NCBI RefSeq assembly: GCF_000717275.1
Contig: NZ_JNYV01000002.1
Coordinates: 620,001-684,000 of the forward strand
From: Kitasatospora arboriphila
Lineage (GTDB): Bacteria > Actinomycetota > Actinomycetes > Mycobacteriales > Mycobacteriaceae
Direction: 5' to 3'
Length of the DNA: 64,000 nt
Shown: positions 24,977 to 32,871 of the stretch, in pieces
Layout: every line of letters starts with the position of its first letter
Position numbering within the stretch: the stretch's first letter is position 1
The notes under the pieces: generated by a model
The model's database searches: none
Seen by the model: the letters and a program-made list of their open reading frames with translations, nothing else
What the model was told of the DNA's origin: nothing
Made by a program: the position numbers and the translations under genes

Positions 24977-26113
24977 GTGACGTTCTCTGGGACTGTGGCG
25001 GTTGACCACCATCAGTTCGTCGTGGGATCGCCGTCTGCTGAAACCTACGAACCCGCCGTAACCGGCAGCGTCATGGAGGTAGGTCCGAACTTCGTCACAA
25101 TCATGACCGGCGTTGCCTACGGCCCGGTGTCGTTGACCGTGGAAGTGCTTGACTGTCACCCTGACGACCTTGATGTCTTCAGCGAGTGGGAGGTCGTCGA
25201 GGAAGCAACGGTGAAAGTCAGCAAACCCATTCGTGTCATCACCTTGGATGGGGAATTGGCCCCTGACTTTCCGAAGCTTCCAATCATCAAAGGACTGAAC
25301 ACTTTTCGTGTGTCCGCCCGAGGGCGTGATGCCAACTGGGACATGACGGTCAACGAGCCCACCGAGTGGTATCTCGTGCAGATTTGGAACGCCACCCAGC
25401 CCGCTGCGATGCGCCGACTTCATAAGACCGACGCGGCATGGAGCGACGACATCGTCACCCACAAGACACGGAGCTGGTGGGACCCCGATCCGGCGATGGA
25501 TGCCAGCATGCACATCAAGTACGGCTACGAGCAGATGGCGATCTGGGCCAAACAGCAAGCCATCGATTGGGGCGGGCGACCACCTACCGACAAGTTACGC
25601 GGGGTGGCTTACGCCAAGGAATTCGCCGGTCACGACCGAATGCTTGTCGATGCGATGGCGCGTGCCCGCGCTCCGAAACTACGCAAGATCGCGGCGTGGG
25701 CCGCTCGACGCGCCTACACAATCGCCGGGATCGCCGACATCGAATGGATCCGCGACGGCCTAGACGCGTTGGACAAGGGCACACCGTTACCTCCTCCGTT
25801 TGACGCCCCGCACAGTACGAGGGTCTTGGATGCTTTCAACGCTGAGAGTCGGATCGAGCTGTGGACCACTACCGATGCCGGCAAGGTGGCACCGCTCGCC
25901 GCTACCTACGCGATGAATGCTCTGACCGACGCCAGGCGGGAGGAACCGCTGACTGCAGCGTTCAGTGCACTACGAACCGCGGCCCTCACCGGGGGCTCTG
26001 ACTATGTGCAACTCATCGCCGACCTCCGGCGGGAATTCTTCCCCAAGCTGGCGCCGGCAGACCAATACGAACGTTGGATTGGATACACCGTCGACGACGT
26101 TCCCGACGGGTGA
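24977..26113 (+). CDS. Hypothetical protein (378 aa)
   Basis: A 378-residue soluble protein. The first ~135 residues look beta-rich (SGTVAVDHHQFVVGSPS, SLTVEVLDCHPDDLDVFSEW, TVKVSKPIRVITLDGE, WDMTVNEPTEWYLVQIWNA) and end in a Trp-rich motif; the rest is alpha-helical (KLRGVAYAKEFAGHDRMLVD, KLRKIAAWAARRAYTIAGI, ADLRREFFPKLAP). GTG start at 24977 with GGGGA eight bases upstream. No signal, membrane segment or known motif. Lies in the accessory stretch after lsr2. I do not recognise it. Confidence 0.6.
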   Translation: MTFSGTVAVDHHQFVVGSPSAETYEPAVTGSVMEVGPNFVTIMTGVAYGPVSLTVEVLDCHPDDLDVFSEWEVVEEATVKVSKPIRVITLDGELAPDFPKLPIIKGLNTFRVSARGRDANWDMTVNEPTEWYLVQIWNATQPAAMRRLHKTDAAWSDDIVTHKTRSWWDPDPAMDASMHIKYGYEQMAIWAKQQAIDWGGRPPTDKLRGVAYAKEFAGHDRMLVDAMARARAPKLRKIAAWAARRAYTIAGIADIEWIRDGLDALDKGTPLPPPFDAPHSTRVLDAFNAESRIELWTTTDAGKVAPLAATYAMNALTDARREEPLTAAFSALRTAALTGGSDYVQLIADLRREFFPKLAPADQYERWIGYTVDDVPDG

Positions 26114-26421
26114 TGACTCAGCCATGCTCGGTGTCGGAGCCGGCTGCCCGACCCCGGCGGCTCTGCAACTGGTGCTTCCCTGGCAATCGTTACGGCGCTC
26201 ATCTACGGCGGGTTACGGCGGACACCGTAGCCGGTTCTTGCTGTCGGTCGGCACCAAAGTGTATCGGCGCTCGTCGGGGGCCTGACCCCGATCTGTGTGG
26301 GTATGTCGGTCGACGATCGAAGTCGTGCAGCTTGTGGCCGCGTAAGCTGCTGACGGGCTTGTCGGAGTGGATCGCGGTGCCGCGACACCCTTTACGTGTC
26401 CTTCTTGCCCCAGCGTCCTAG
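26113..26421 (+). CDS. Possible small Cys-rich protein
   Basis: A 102-codon frame whose ATG overlaps the stop of the preceding gene (TGATG), an arrangement typical of coupled genes. The product is Cys- and Arg-rich (RRLCNWCFPGNRYGAHLRR, GSCCRSAPKC), which could be a zinc-binding protein or merely a GC-rich chance frame. It overlaps the convergent HxlR gene by 30 bases. Weak call. Confidence 0.25.
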   Translation: MTQPCSVSEPAARPRRLCNWCFPGNRYGAHLRRVTADTVAGSCCRSAPKCIGARRGPDPDLCGYVGRRSKSCSLWPRKLLTGLSEWIAVPRHPLRVLLAPAS

Positions 26422-26673
26422 CGCATCAATCGCTTCGCGCAACGCAAGCCCGCGATCGGTCAGCGCGTAGGCCCGGGTGTTGTGCCGCAGCGGCAGACGG
26501 GTCAGTACGCCGGCCGCTTCGAGCTCGCGCAGCCTGGTTGCAAGCATGTTCGTCGGAGCTCCGAGGTCGCGCTGCAGATCGCCGTACCGCTGTGGCCCGT
26601 CTAGCAGCCGCTCCACGATGAGCAGGGCCCACCGTGCTCCGACGATGTCGAGGGCAGCGGCGAGGTCGCTCAC
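26392..26673 (-). CDS. HxlR-family winged-helix regulator
   Basis: A 93-residue HxlR-type winged-helix protein: ALDIVGARWALLIVERLLDG, RYGDLQRDLGAPTNMLATRLRELEAAGVLTRLP, then the wing and YALTDRGLALREAIDALGRW. It covers just the DNA-binding core. The GTG start overlaps the stop of the VOC gene by four bases (GTGA), so the two are translated together. A perfect palindrome at the start of the VOC gene is its likely operator (autoregulation, inferred). Confidence 0.85.
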   Translation of the reverse strand: MSDLAAALDIVGARWALLIVERLLDGPQRYGDLQRDLGAPTNMLATRLRELEAAGVLTRLPLRHNTRAYALTDRGLALREAIDALGRWGKKDT

Positions 26674-27083
26674 GTGGCGGGGTCGGCGTCCGGCTTCATC
26701 CAGAACGGCGAGTAGTGGTAGCCGTCGAGATCATCGAACTGGCGCTGGTACATGAAGGGGTAGTCGTCGGTGTCACCGATCCGCCCGCCGGCCGCGGCGG
26801 CGCGCTCGACGAGGTCGTCGACCGCCTGGCGGCTGTCGAGGTCGAACGAAACCGTGACTTTCGAGGGGGTCTGGGGTCCGCCGATCAGCTCTTCGACGCC
26901 ACCGACGCTCGCGTACATCTCGCGGCTGCCGAGCATGACGTACTGCTCGGGAGCAATCGCGAAGCACGACACGTTGTGGTCGGACATTTCGGCGTTGAGG
27001 GTCCATCCGAGGGCTGTGTAGAAGGCGGTCGTGCGCTCGACGTTCTCGACGGGGCAGGTGATGAAGAGGCTCATGGGAACCAT
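26670..27083 (-). CDS. VOC (glyoxalase-fold) family protein
   Basis: A 137-residue single VOC protein, about the usual length for the family: MSLFITCPVENVERTTAFYTALGWT, GGPQTPSKVTVSFDLDSRQAVDDLVERA, and the final FDDLDGYHYSPFWMKP, where a metal-binding Glu/Asp often lies. ATG 27083 or 27074 may be the start; neither has a ribosome site, and the 7-3-7 palindrome directly precedes the former. The pairing with HxlR suggests a small inducible detoxification or resistance unit; substrate unknown. Confidence 0.8.
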   Translation of the reverse strand: MVPMSLFITCPVENVERTTAFYTALGWTLNAEMSDHNVSCFAIAPEQYVMLGSREMYASVGGVEELIGGPQTPSKVTVSFDLDSRQAVDDLVERAAAAGGRIGDTDDYPFMYQRQFDDLDGYHYSPFWMKPDADPAT

Positions 27084-27100
27084 ACTTGCAAAATGCAAGT
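27084..27100. promoter_or_regulatory. Palindromic operator for the HxlR/VOC operon
   Basis: ACTTGCA-AAA-TGCAAGT, a perfect inverted repeat with seven-base arms, abuts the VOC start codon. Size and position fit binding by a small winged-helix dimer such as the HxlR protein encoded by the second gene. Confidence 0.6.
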
Positions 27101-27390
27101 GAGCCGTCAAGGGTTCTGGCCTCGTGCCCTCGCCGAGCTGTCTTGGTGGAGCGCTTACGTTTTGGCGGTCACGCTCATAAGGGGTTGGTGAGGCCAATGT
27201 CGCGGGTGGCCGTGACGCTTCAGGCCGGTGCGGTGCCGAAGGCCTCGCTGTACTTCGCCGATGGTGACCAAATGCGTTGCACCACATGAAATGCGACAAC
27301 AAAATTTAACTGTTGTTCAAGGAGTCGTGACGCGAGAGTTGTCGGGGGAGTGGCGAATAGTCCGCGGCATGCGGGGTAGGGCAGGTTGCG

Positions 27391-27780
27391 TCAATTGGTC
27401 AGGTCGACGCAGATCGTGAGCAGGCTGGTCCCGAAGGTACGAACCGCGAAGCTGTTGGCTCGCGGCAGCTGGCGCAACCGGGTGCGGGGATTGTCGTCGG
27501 GCATGAGGCGAGCTGTGCCGTTGTGCCATCGCCCTCGAAGTCGCACCCTGACGGTGGGGTTCGCCTCGATGTTCTTGACGTACTGCGAGTTTTCGCCGAA
27601 TTCGGAGACGAACCAGAATTGGTCGCCGACGCGGCTGCCGTCCAACGGTGTGCGGCGGGGTTGACCCGACTTGCGTCCGGTCGTCTCCAGGAGCGTTTGG
27701 CTCGGCAGTCGTGTAGCCACCGGGTTCACCAGGCGGCGTTGAACAAACTTGGTGACGCGGTCACGTACGTCGGTAGTCAT
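27391..27780 (-). CDS. F420-type deazaflavin-dependent reductase (DUF385)
   Basis: A 129-residue protein of the DUF385/Ddn family: TLLETTGRKSGQPRRTPLDG, then VGDQFWFVSEFGENSQYVKNIEANPTVRVRLRGRWHNGTARLMPDDNPRTRL. Members bind F420H2 (some bind FMN or biliverdin) and reduce quinones, unsaturated compounds or nitroimidazoles. The N-terminal amphipathic helix (VRDRVTKFVQRRLVNPVATRLP) may touch the membrane. ATG start 27780. The 300 bases between this gene and the VOC start hold nothing I can support. Confidence 0.82.
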   Translation of the reverse strand: MTTDVRDRVTKFVQRRLVNPVATRLPSQTLLETTGRKSGQPRRTPLDGSRVGDQFWFVSEFGENSQYVKNIEANPTVRVRLRGRWHNGTARLMPDDNPRTRLRQLPRANSFAVRTFGTSLLTICVDLTN

Positions 27781-27956
27781 CGATGTCCTCGGGTGTCGGA
27801 GATGGGCTTGTCACACGATACGTGTCACGCTGCAACACAACTTATTTCGCGTAGGCAACGACGGCGCTAGCTCGTCCGAGACTGGGCCGGAAGTACCTGG
27901 AGTCACGTCGAAACCGGCCGGCCGGGCCGTTGCACTATGACGCATACTGGCGGTTG

Positions 27957-28553
27957 ATGATTCCTCCCGCGATCTTCAACTACAGGCGTGAACAGCCGAC
28001 GCCTCACCTCGGCGAGCACGGGCATTGGCACCTCTCCTGGAACTCAAGTTCTGCTGACCTGTGGGCCGGACTCCGCCCAGACTGGTACCTCAACGCCGCG
28101 CTGCAAGCCCGACATGAACAAACAATCACCCCAATACACGGTCAGAAGCAAACGCTACTACGGGCGATCGCAACCGTTGGTGAGGTGCAGATCGACTGCC
28201 GCGTGTACGGTTCGGTACCCGAGAGCATGACCCTGTCTGGTGCTGTGCACATCACTGGCCGGGCTGGCGAAGATGATCCAGATCGCCGTGGACTGCCACC
28301 TCGCCCAGTGACCACAGCGACCGTGACACGAATGCAACTGGTCTCGATCGTCCTCGATCACCGACCCTCATTAAACATCGACAACCCCGACCCCAGCCGA
28401 CAATGGACAAGCCTTCAGCCCATTGCGGGTACTGAATGGTTCTACGAACTCGCCCAGCCCCCAGTCCAACTACACACCTACCGACCGCACGAGCGCGAGC
28501 CCGGCCAATTGCGCCAAGAACTACTACTGCTCGACCTCGACACAACGAGCTAG
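27957..28553 (+). CDS. Hypothetical protein (about 198 aa)
   Basis: A soluble protein beginning MIPPAIFNYRREQP at ATG 27957 (a TTG at 27930 would add nine residues). Contains PDWYLNAALQARHEQTITPIHGQK, a beta-rich centre (VGEVQIDCRVYGSVPESMTLSGAVHITGRAG) and a C-terminus rich in Arg, Glu and Leu. No ribosome site is visible. Not recognised; codon pattern supports coding. Part of the accessory stretch. Confidence 0.45.
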   Translation: MIPPAIFNYRREQPTPHLGEHGHWHLSWNSSSADLWAGLRPDWYLNAALQARHEQTITPIHGQKQTLLRAIATVGEVQIDCRVYGSVPESMTLSGAVHITGRAGEDDPDRRGLPPRPVTTATVTRMQLVSIVLDHRPSLNIDNPDPSRQWTSLQPIAGTEWFYELAQPPVQLHTYRPHEREPGQLRQELLLLDLDTTS

Positions 28554-28658
28554 CCGGACAGGAAGACAATCCGGAATACTCTGTGGCGCAATTGTTGCGA
28601 AGTGATCATCACTGGCCAGGTCAGAGGGGAGGCATCAGGTCGCCATATCGCGCTGTCC

Positions 28659-29435
28659 TCATTGCGCCAGTAACCCGACCAGTCGGTCGGACGCGCGCTT
28701 GGCCGCCGCGATCACTGACAGGTCCCCATTGCGGAGTCGGGAGACTCGTTCGGATGCATGAACCACTGCCTGAAGCGCGAAAAGACCCTCATTCCAAGCC
28801 GCTTGACGATTGCGGGGATGATTGCGCTCCGCACTCGCGATTGTCTGGATGAGGGTGAGGGCGTCGGCGTGTACGTACCAGGAGGTATTTTTGACTTGGT
28901 CGTTGTAGTCGCTGCCAAGCATGCTTCGTATGAGTTTCTCCGGGTCGGGTTTGCTGGCAATTCTGATAGGTGTTCGGCTGCTCCAGGTGGTGAACACTTT
29001 GCGGAAGGGGTCGGCGTGGATGTCCATGGTGTGTTCGGAAAGTGCCGTTTGCGCGATACGGCGGGCCTTACTAGCACGTTGGTTAGCGCCGTCTCTCGGG
29101 TCGGATAGCCACCAGGCAAAGGCCGAGTACTCGGCTGCAGATCTTGCTAGAACGATCGGGCTTACTGCTGCCGGGTTCTCGATAATCAGACGAGCAATCG
29201 AGTGCAGGAGGTCCCCCGCTCCTTGGAGGTAGCCCGTCGTTGCCGCGTGGGCAAATTGAAGAATGTTGACTCCTGCGCGTTGGTCGATCTTGGTGTCCAG
29301 ATCGTGGAGGTCGCCTGATGGTTCTTGCGGCTCGAGCAGCGAGATGTCGCGCGCCATGAATGCGGCCGTGGCGCAGACTTCGGCCAGCCGGTCCAGGGGC
29401 GGATCCCAGCGAGGGTCATCGCCGCTCGTCGTCAT
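28659..29435 (-). CDS. Hypothetical helical protein (about 258 aa)
   Basis: An all-alpha-looking soluble protein. Helices such as LAEVCATAAFMARDISLLEP, VNILQFAHAATTGYLQGAGDLLHSIARLII and SPIVLARSAAEYSAFAWWL are followed by MLGSDYNDQVKNTSWYVHAD, which resembles the closing block of DUF5677-like/HEPN-type proteins; I would not go further. ATG 29435 is preceded by GTGAGG at short spacing; a GTG at 29444 is the alternative. A defence or stress role is possible for this fold class but not shown. Confidence 0.55.
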   Translation of the reverse strand: MTTSGDDPRWDPPLDRLAEVCATAAFMARDISLLEPQEPSGDLHDLDTKIDQRAGVNILQFAHAATTGYLQGAGDLLHSIARLIIENPAAVSPIVLARSAAEYSAFAWWLSDPRDGANQRASKARRIAQTALSEHTMDIHADPFRKVFTTWSSRTPIRIASKPDPEKLIRSMLGSDYNDQVKNTSWYVHADALTLIQTIASAERNHPRNRQAAWNEGLFALQAVVHASERVSRLRNGDLSVIAAAKRASDRLVGLLAQ

Positions 29436-29847
29436 GGACCTCACGTTAGGCGCGTTGCCCCGACTCTCGCAGTGTCCCTCCCTGCCTCCGAACCGGTCTT
29501 GCAGTAGGCGGTGACGACCCGTTGCTCCAAACTATCGAGTGTGTTCGTCGTCCCTTTTCGTCCTTGGTGACAAATATGTTGGGCCACTATTCATTACGTC
29601 GGCAATATCGTTATGTCAAGTAAACTTGGCGCGACTCTGGTAGAGGCTCTGCACTAAATATTGACCCGACAGTAGTCGTCGTCGCACCTACCGGCTGGTG
29701 TGGGAGTGCCGCCTGGCTCGGATTCACTGATGGTCCTCATACGTTGTAGCGCTACCCATGCCGTCACTTGCCCACCGGGATCGAGAGCAGGGTAAGCCGT
29801 TCGACCGACCTCATTCGCCGACCTCAAGCCCTGCAACACTCGTGGCC
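29436..29847. other. Intergenic region, nothing supported
   Basis: About 410 bases between two divergent accessory genes, relatively AT-rich around 29570-29660. It should contain both promoters. No gene, repeat or strong hairpin seen. Confidence 0.4.
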
Positions 29848-30357
29848 ATGACCCGCCACCACGTGTTCTCACTCGCCCGAACCGCCGGCCATGCTGCGTG
29901 GTGGGTCTTCATAGTGGCGACACTGTTTGCCGGCGGCATCACCTGGACGGGGATCGACCGACGTTTCTTCGATACCGAGTTCTGCGCACGATCAGGGCCG
30001 ACCAATACCGGGGATCTCACCCTCTCCTCCGCCTACTCGGATGAGGACGTGTTCAGTGACTACTACGGTGACCTCGCATCAACGTCGTTCGACCGCTGGA
30101 CCGAACTAGAACTCTGGTCACTAGTGGCGTTCGTAGTGGTGCTCGTCGCCGCTGTCGTCGAAGCGATTGCGGCTCGTCAAATGCTGCCGGGTGTCGTGAC
30201 TGTCGCAGCTCCGTGCGTGGCGTTCGGCCTCCTGTTGCTGGCCACTCCTGGTGTCCTCGACACCGTCGAGTTTGACACGACGCTCACCATGAGCGTGGTG
30301 TTGATCGCTGTCGCGGCGCGAGAAGTATGGGCTCGACGGTTCGCCCCGAAACTGTGA
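29848..30357 (+). CDS. Membrane protein with four predicted helices
   Basis: About 169 residues from ATG 29848. One helix near the N-terminus (AAWWVFIVATLFAGGITW), an extracytoplasmic loop with one Cys and many acidic residues (FFDTEFCARSGPTNTGDLT, YSDEDVFSDYYGD), then three closely spaced helices (LWSLVAFVVVLVAAVVEAI, GVVTVAAPCVAFGLLLLATPG, TLTMSVVLIAVAAREVW). No ribosome site is evident, and a GTG six bases earlier is possible. Function unknown. Confidence 0.55.
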   Translation: MTRHHVFSLARTAGHAAWWVFIVATLFAGGITWTGIDRRFFDTEFCARSGPTNTGDLTLSSAYSDEDVFSDYYGDLASTSFDRWTELELWSLVAFVVVLVAAVVEAIAARQMLPGVVTVAAPCVAFGLLLLATPGVLDTVEFDTTLTMSVVLIAVAAREVWARRFAPKL

Positions 30358-30389
30358 CATCGGCGCGGGTAGAACCAGGACAGTGTTAG

Positions 30390-30641
30390 ATGTCTTCACG
30401 CCCCACCGAGGGCCGGTCCAAACCCAAGCTCGCCGAGCTGGTCGAAACTGCCGACGAACACGTAGCTCTTCGCAAGGACCGTCGCACTGGCGAAACATGG
30501 GTATCACGTCAGCGCCTCTCGCTACTGATCCCTGCAGCGCCGCTCGACCGGGCGCGCATGTCCGTTTCGCGACATTTGGTGTCGCATTTGCTCGATTGCA
30601 AACACGGACAGCGGACCCTAACGTTACTTAGGCAAACCTAA
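30390..30641 (+). CDS. Possible small hypothetical protein (83 aa)
   Basis: An 83-codon frame with plausible composition (PKLAELVETADEHVALRKDRR, TGETWVSRQRLSLLIPAAP) and AGGA nine bases before its ATG. Its last codons run into the iron box at 30623-30641, which weakens the case for a real gene end. No family recognised. Confidence 0.35.
   Translation: MSSRPTEGRSKPKLAELVETADEHVALRKDRRTGETWVSRQRLSLLIPAAPLDRARMSVSRHLVSHLLDCKHGQRTLTLLRQT
30623..30641. promoter_or_regulatory. IdeR/DtxR-type iron box
   Basis: GTTACTTAGGCAAACCTAA matches the 19-bp IdeR/DtxR consensus at about 14 positions, with an intact TTAGGC core and CCTAA right arm. It lies about 120 bases before the siderophore-binding lipoprotein gene, so iron-dependent repression of the importer operon is expected. 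Confidence 0.65.
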
Positions 30642-30758
30642 TCCGCTCTCCGATCAGGGTCCCGCTGCTGTCCACAGATGAACACGCGCGGACGTTCGGT
30701 GACCGATCCTCGGCGCCGCCGCGGTCGGTGGAATGGGTATCACGATCGAAAGGGAACC

Positions 30759-31781
30759 ATGCCTCGCGCATCACGATTGGTCGCATTGACTGCGGCCGCG
30801 CTTCTGGCCACCGGGCTCGCAGCGTGCTCGTCGTCGTCCGACGACAACGGGCCGGGGGACGGCGACTGGACGCCGATCACCATCCAACACGCACTCGGGA
30901 CCACGACGATCGACGAGAAGCCCGAGCGCGTCGCGACGGTGAACTGGGCCAACCACGAGGTGCCCTTGGCGCTCGGGGTGGTGCCGGTCGGTATGGCGGC
31001 GGCCAACTTCGGTGACGACGACGGCGATGGCGTGCTCCCGTGGGTGGAGGAGAAGCTCCAGGAACTCAAGGCACCCACGCCGGTGCTGTTCGACGAGACC
31101 GACGGCGTCGACTTCGAAGCTGTCGCGAACACGCAGCCCGACGTCATCCTCGCCGGCTACTCGGGTCTGACGCAGGAGGACTACAACACCCTCAGCGAGA
31201 TCGCTCCCGTGGTCGCATACCCGGTGACCGCCTGGGGCACACCGTGGCGCGAGACCATCGAGCTGAACAGCAAGGCGATCGGCAAGGAGAACGAGGGCAA
31301 AGAACTCGTCTCCCAGCTCGAGAAGGAGATCGCCGACGCAGCTGCCGAGCACCCCCAGATCGCCGGTAAGAACGTCATGTTCCTCACCCACGTAGACACC
31401 ACCGACCTCAGCGAGGTCAGCTTCTACACAACGCATGACACCCGCGCCGCGTTCTTCGAAGACCTCGGAATGGCGACCCCGCCGAGCATCGCGACCGCGT
31501 CGGCCGGCACCGAGAAGTTCTCGCTGTCGCAGAGCGCCGAACAGGTGGACGCCCTGAACGACGTGGACGTCATCGTCACCTATGGTGGCGCCGATCTCGT
31601 CAACGCGCTCAAGGCCGACCCGCTGCTGTCGAAGATGCCGGCTGTCGCCTCCGACGCGATTGTCACCCTGCCGAGCAGCGACCCTCTTGGCACTGCCGCC
31701 AACCCGACGCCGCTGTCGATCTCATGGGTCCTCGACGACTACCTGTCGATGCTCGCGCAGGCTTCAGACAAGGTTCAGTGA
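30759..31781 (+). CDS. Iron-siderophore ABC transporter binding lipoprotein
   Basis: A 340-residue FecB/FepB-type substrate-binding protein. Lipoprotein signal peptide ending in the lipobox LAAC (Cys about residue 23), then the cluster A-II binding-protein fold: ITIQHALGTTTIDEKPERVATVNW, FEAVANTQPDVILAGYSGLTQEDYNTL, TWDVIVTY-like segment VDVIVTYGGADLVN, and the closing LDDYLSMLA. ATG 30759 has AAAGGGAA upstream; the frame extending to 30678 lacks a site. First gene of a four-gene importer operon under an IdeR-type box. The siderophore is not identifiable. Confidence 0.92.
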   Translation: MPRASRLVALTAAALLATGLAACSSSSDDNGPGDGDWTPITIQHALGTTTIDEKPERVATVNWANHEVPLALGVVPVGMAAANFGDDDGDGVLPWVEEKLQELKAPTPVLFDETDGVDFEAVANTQPDVILAGYSGLTQEDYNTLSEIAPVVAYPVTAWGTPWRETIELNSKAIGKENEGKELVSQLEKEIADAAAEHPQIAGKNVMFLTHVDTTDLSEVSFYTTHDTRAAFFEDLGMATPPSIATASAGTEKFSLSQSAEQVDALNDVDVIVTYGGADLVNALKADPLLSKMPAVASDAIVTLPSSDPLGTAANPTPLSISWVLDDYLSMLAQASDKVQ

Positions 31782-31791
31782 CCGACAAGTC

Positions 31792-32871
31792 GTGACGACG
31801 GACAAGCAGGCGACACCGAGCGGACTCCGCAAGGCTGAACCCTCCCCAGCCCTCTCGGGCGCCGCCGCAGTGCGGCGCCCGAGAAGGGTTCGAGCACTGT
31901 GGCTGCTGATCGCGGTCGCAGTGCTCGTGGTGCTGGCCATCCTGTCGGTCAAGGTCGGTTCGCGGTTCGTCGGCTGGGCTGATGTGATGGGCGCGCTCGA
32001 TGGCACCGACGGGAGCATCGAGCAGGCTGCTGTCGAAAAACGTATTCCGAGAACGCTGTTGGCGATGATCGTCGGTGGCGCCCTCGGCGTCTCTGGCGCG
32101 GTCATGCAGGGCGTGACCAGAAACCCCATCGCAGATCCGGGCATTCTGGGCGTCAACATGGGGGCCTCGCTTGCCGTGGTCATCGGTCTTTCCTACTTCG
32201 GGCTCACGTCGTCGACCAGCTTCATCTGGGTGGCCATCGTCGGTGCTGCTCTCGCTGCGATCTTCGTCTACACCGTGGGATCACTCGGACGCGGCGGGAC
32301 CACCCCGCTCAAGCTCGCGTTGGCGGGCGCCGCGACATCTGCGGCTCTGCTCTCCCTGGTCACCGCACTTGTGCTGGGCCGCAACGACACTGCCGATGTG
32401 GTGCAGTCGTGGCGGGTGGGCGGTGTCGGCGGCGGCACATTCGACAGCATCGAACGTGTGCTGCCGTTCCTCGCCGTCGGTTTCTTGATCTGCTTGTTGT
32501 CGGCGCGTGGTCTCAACTCGTTGGCGTTGGGAGACGATCTGGCCGCCGGACTCGGTGAGCGTGTTGCCCTGGTCCGCGGCGGCGCGGCGCTGGGTGCGGT
32601 GATCCTCTGTGGCGCTTCGACTGCCGTGACCGGTCCGATCGCTTTCGTCGGACTGCTGGTGCCCCACGCGTGCCGACTGATCGTCGGTGTGGACCACCGC
32701 TGGCTGCTGCCGTTCTCGGCGATCACCGGCGCTGCGCTGTTGACCGGTGCCGATGTGCTCGGCCGAATCATCGCGCGGCCCGCCGAAATCGACGTGGCGA
32801 TCCTGACGTCCCTGATCGGTGCACCGTTCTTCATCTACATCGTGCGACGCCAGAAGGTGGGCGCGTTGTGA
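31792..32871 (+). CDS. FecCD-family siderophore permease 1
   Basis: A 359-residue permease of the FecCD/BtuC family with about nine to ten transmembrane helices and family blocks RIPRTLLAMIVGGALGVSGA, MQGVTRNPIADPGILGVNMG and GPIAFVGLLVPHACRLIVG (the coupling loop). Start at GTG 31792, ten bases after the binding-protein stop. The N-terminal 40 residues are basic and cytosolic. Its stop overlaps the start of the second permease (GTGA). Confidence 0.92.
   Translation: MTTDKQATPSGLRKAEPSPALSGAAAVRRPRRVRALWLLIAVAVLVVLAILSVKVGSRFVGWADVMGALDGTDGSIEQAAVEKRIPRTLLAMIVGGALGVSGAVMQGVTRNPIADPGILGVNMGASLAVVIGLSYFGLTSSTSFIWVAIVGAALAAIFVYTVGSLGRGGTTPLKLALAGAATSAALLSLVTALVLGRNDTADVVQSWRVGGVGGGTFDSIERVLPFLAVGFLICLLSARGLNSLALGDDLAAGLGERVALVRGGAALGAVILCGASTAVTGPIAFVGLLVPHACRLIVGVDHRWLLPFSAITGAALLTGADVLGRIIARPAEIDVAILTSLIGAPFFIYIVRRQKVGAL

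Noticed and set aside
22753..30700. Prophage or insertion-sequence island
   Set aside because: No integrase, transposase, phage structural gene, tRNA attachment site or terminal repeats were seen, only atypical genes and remnants.
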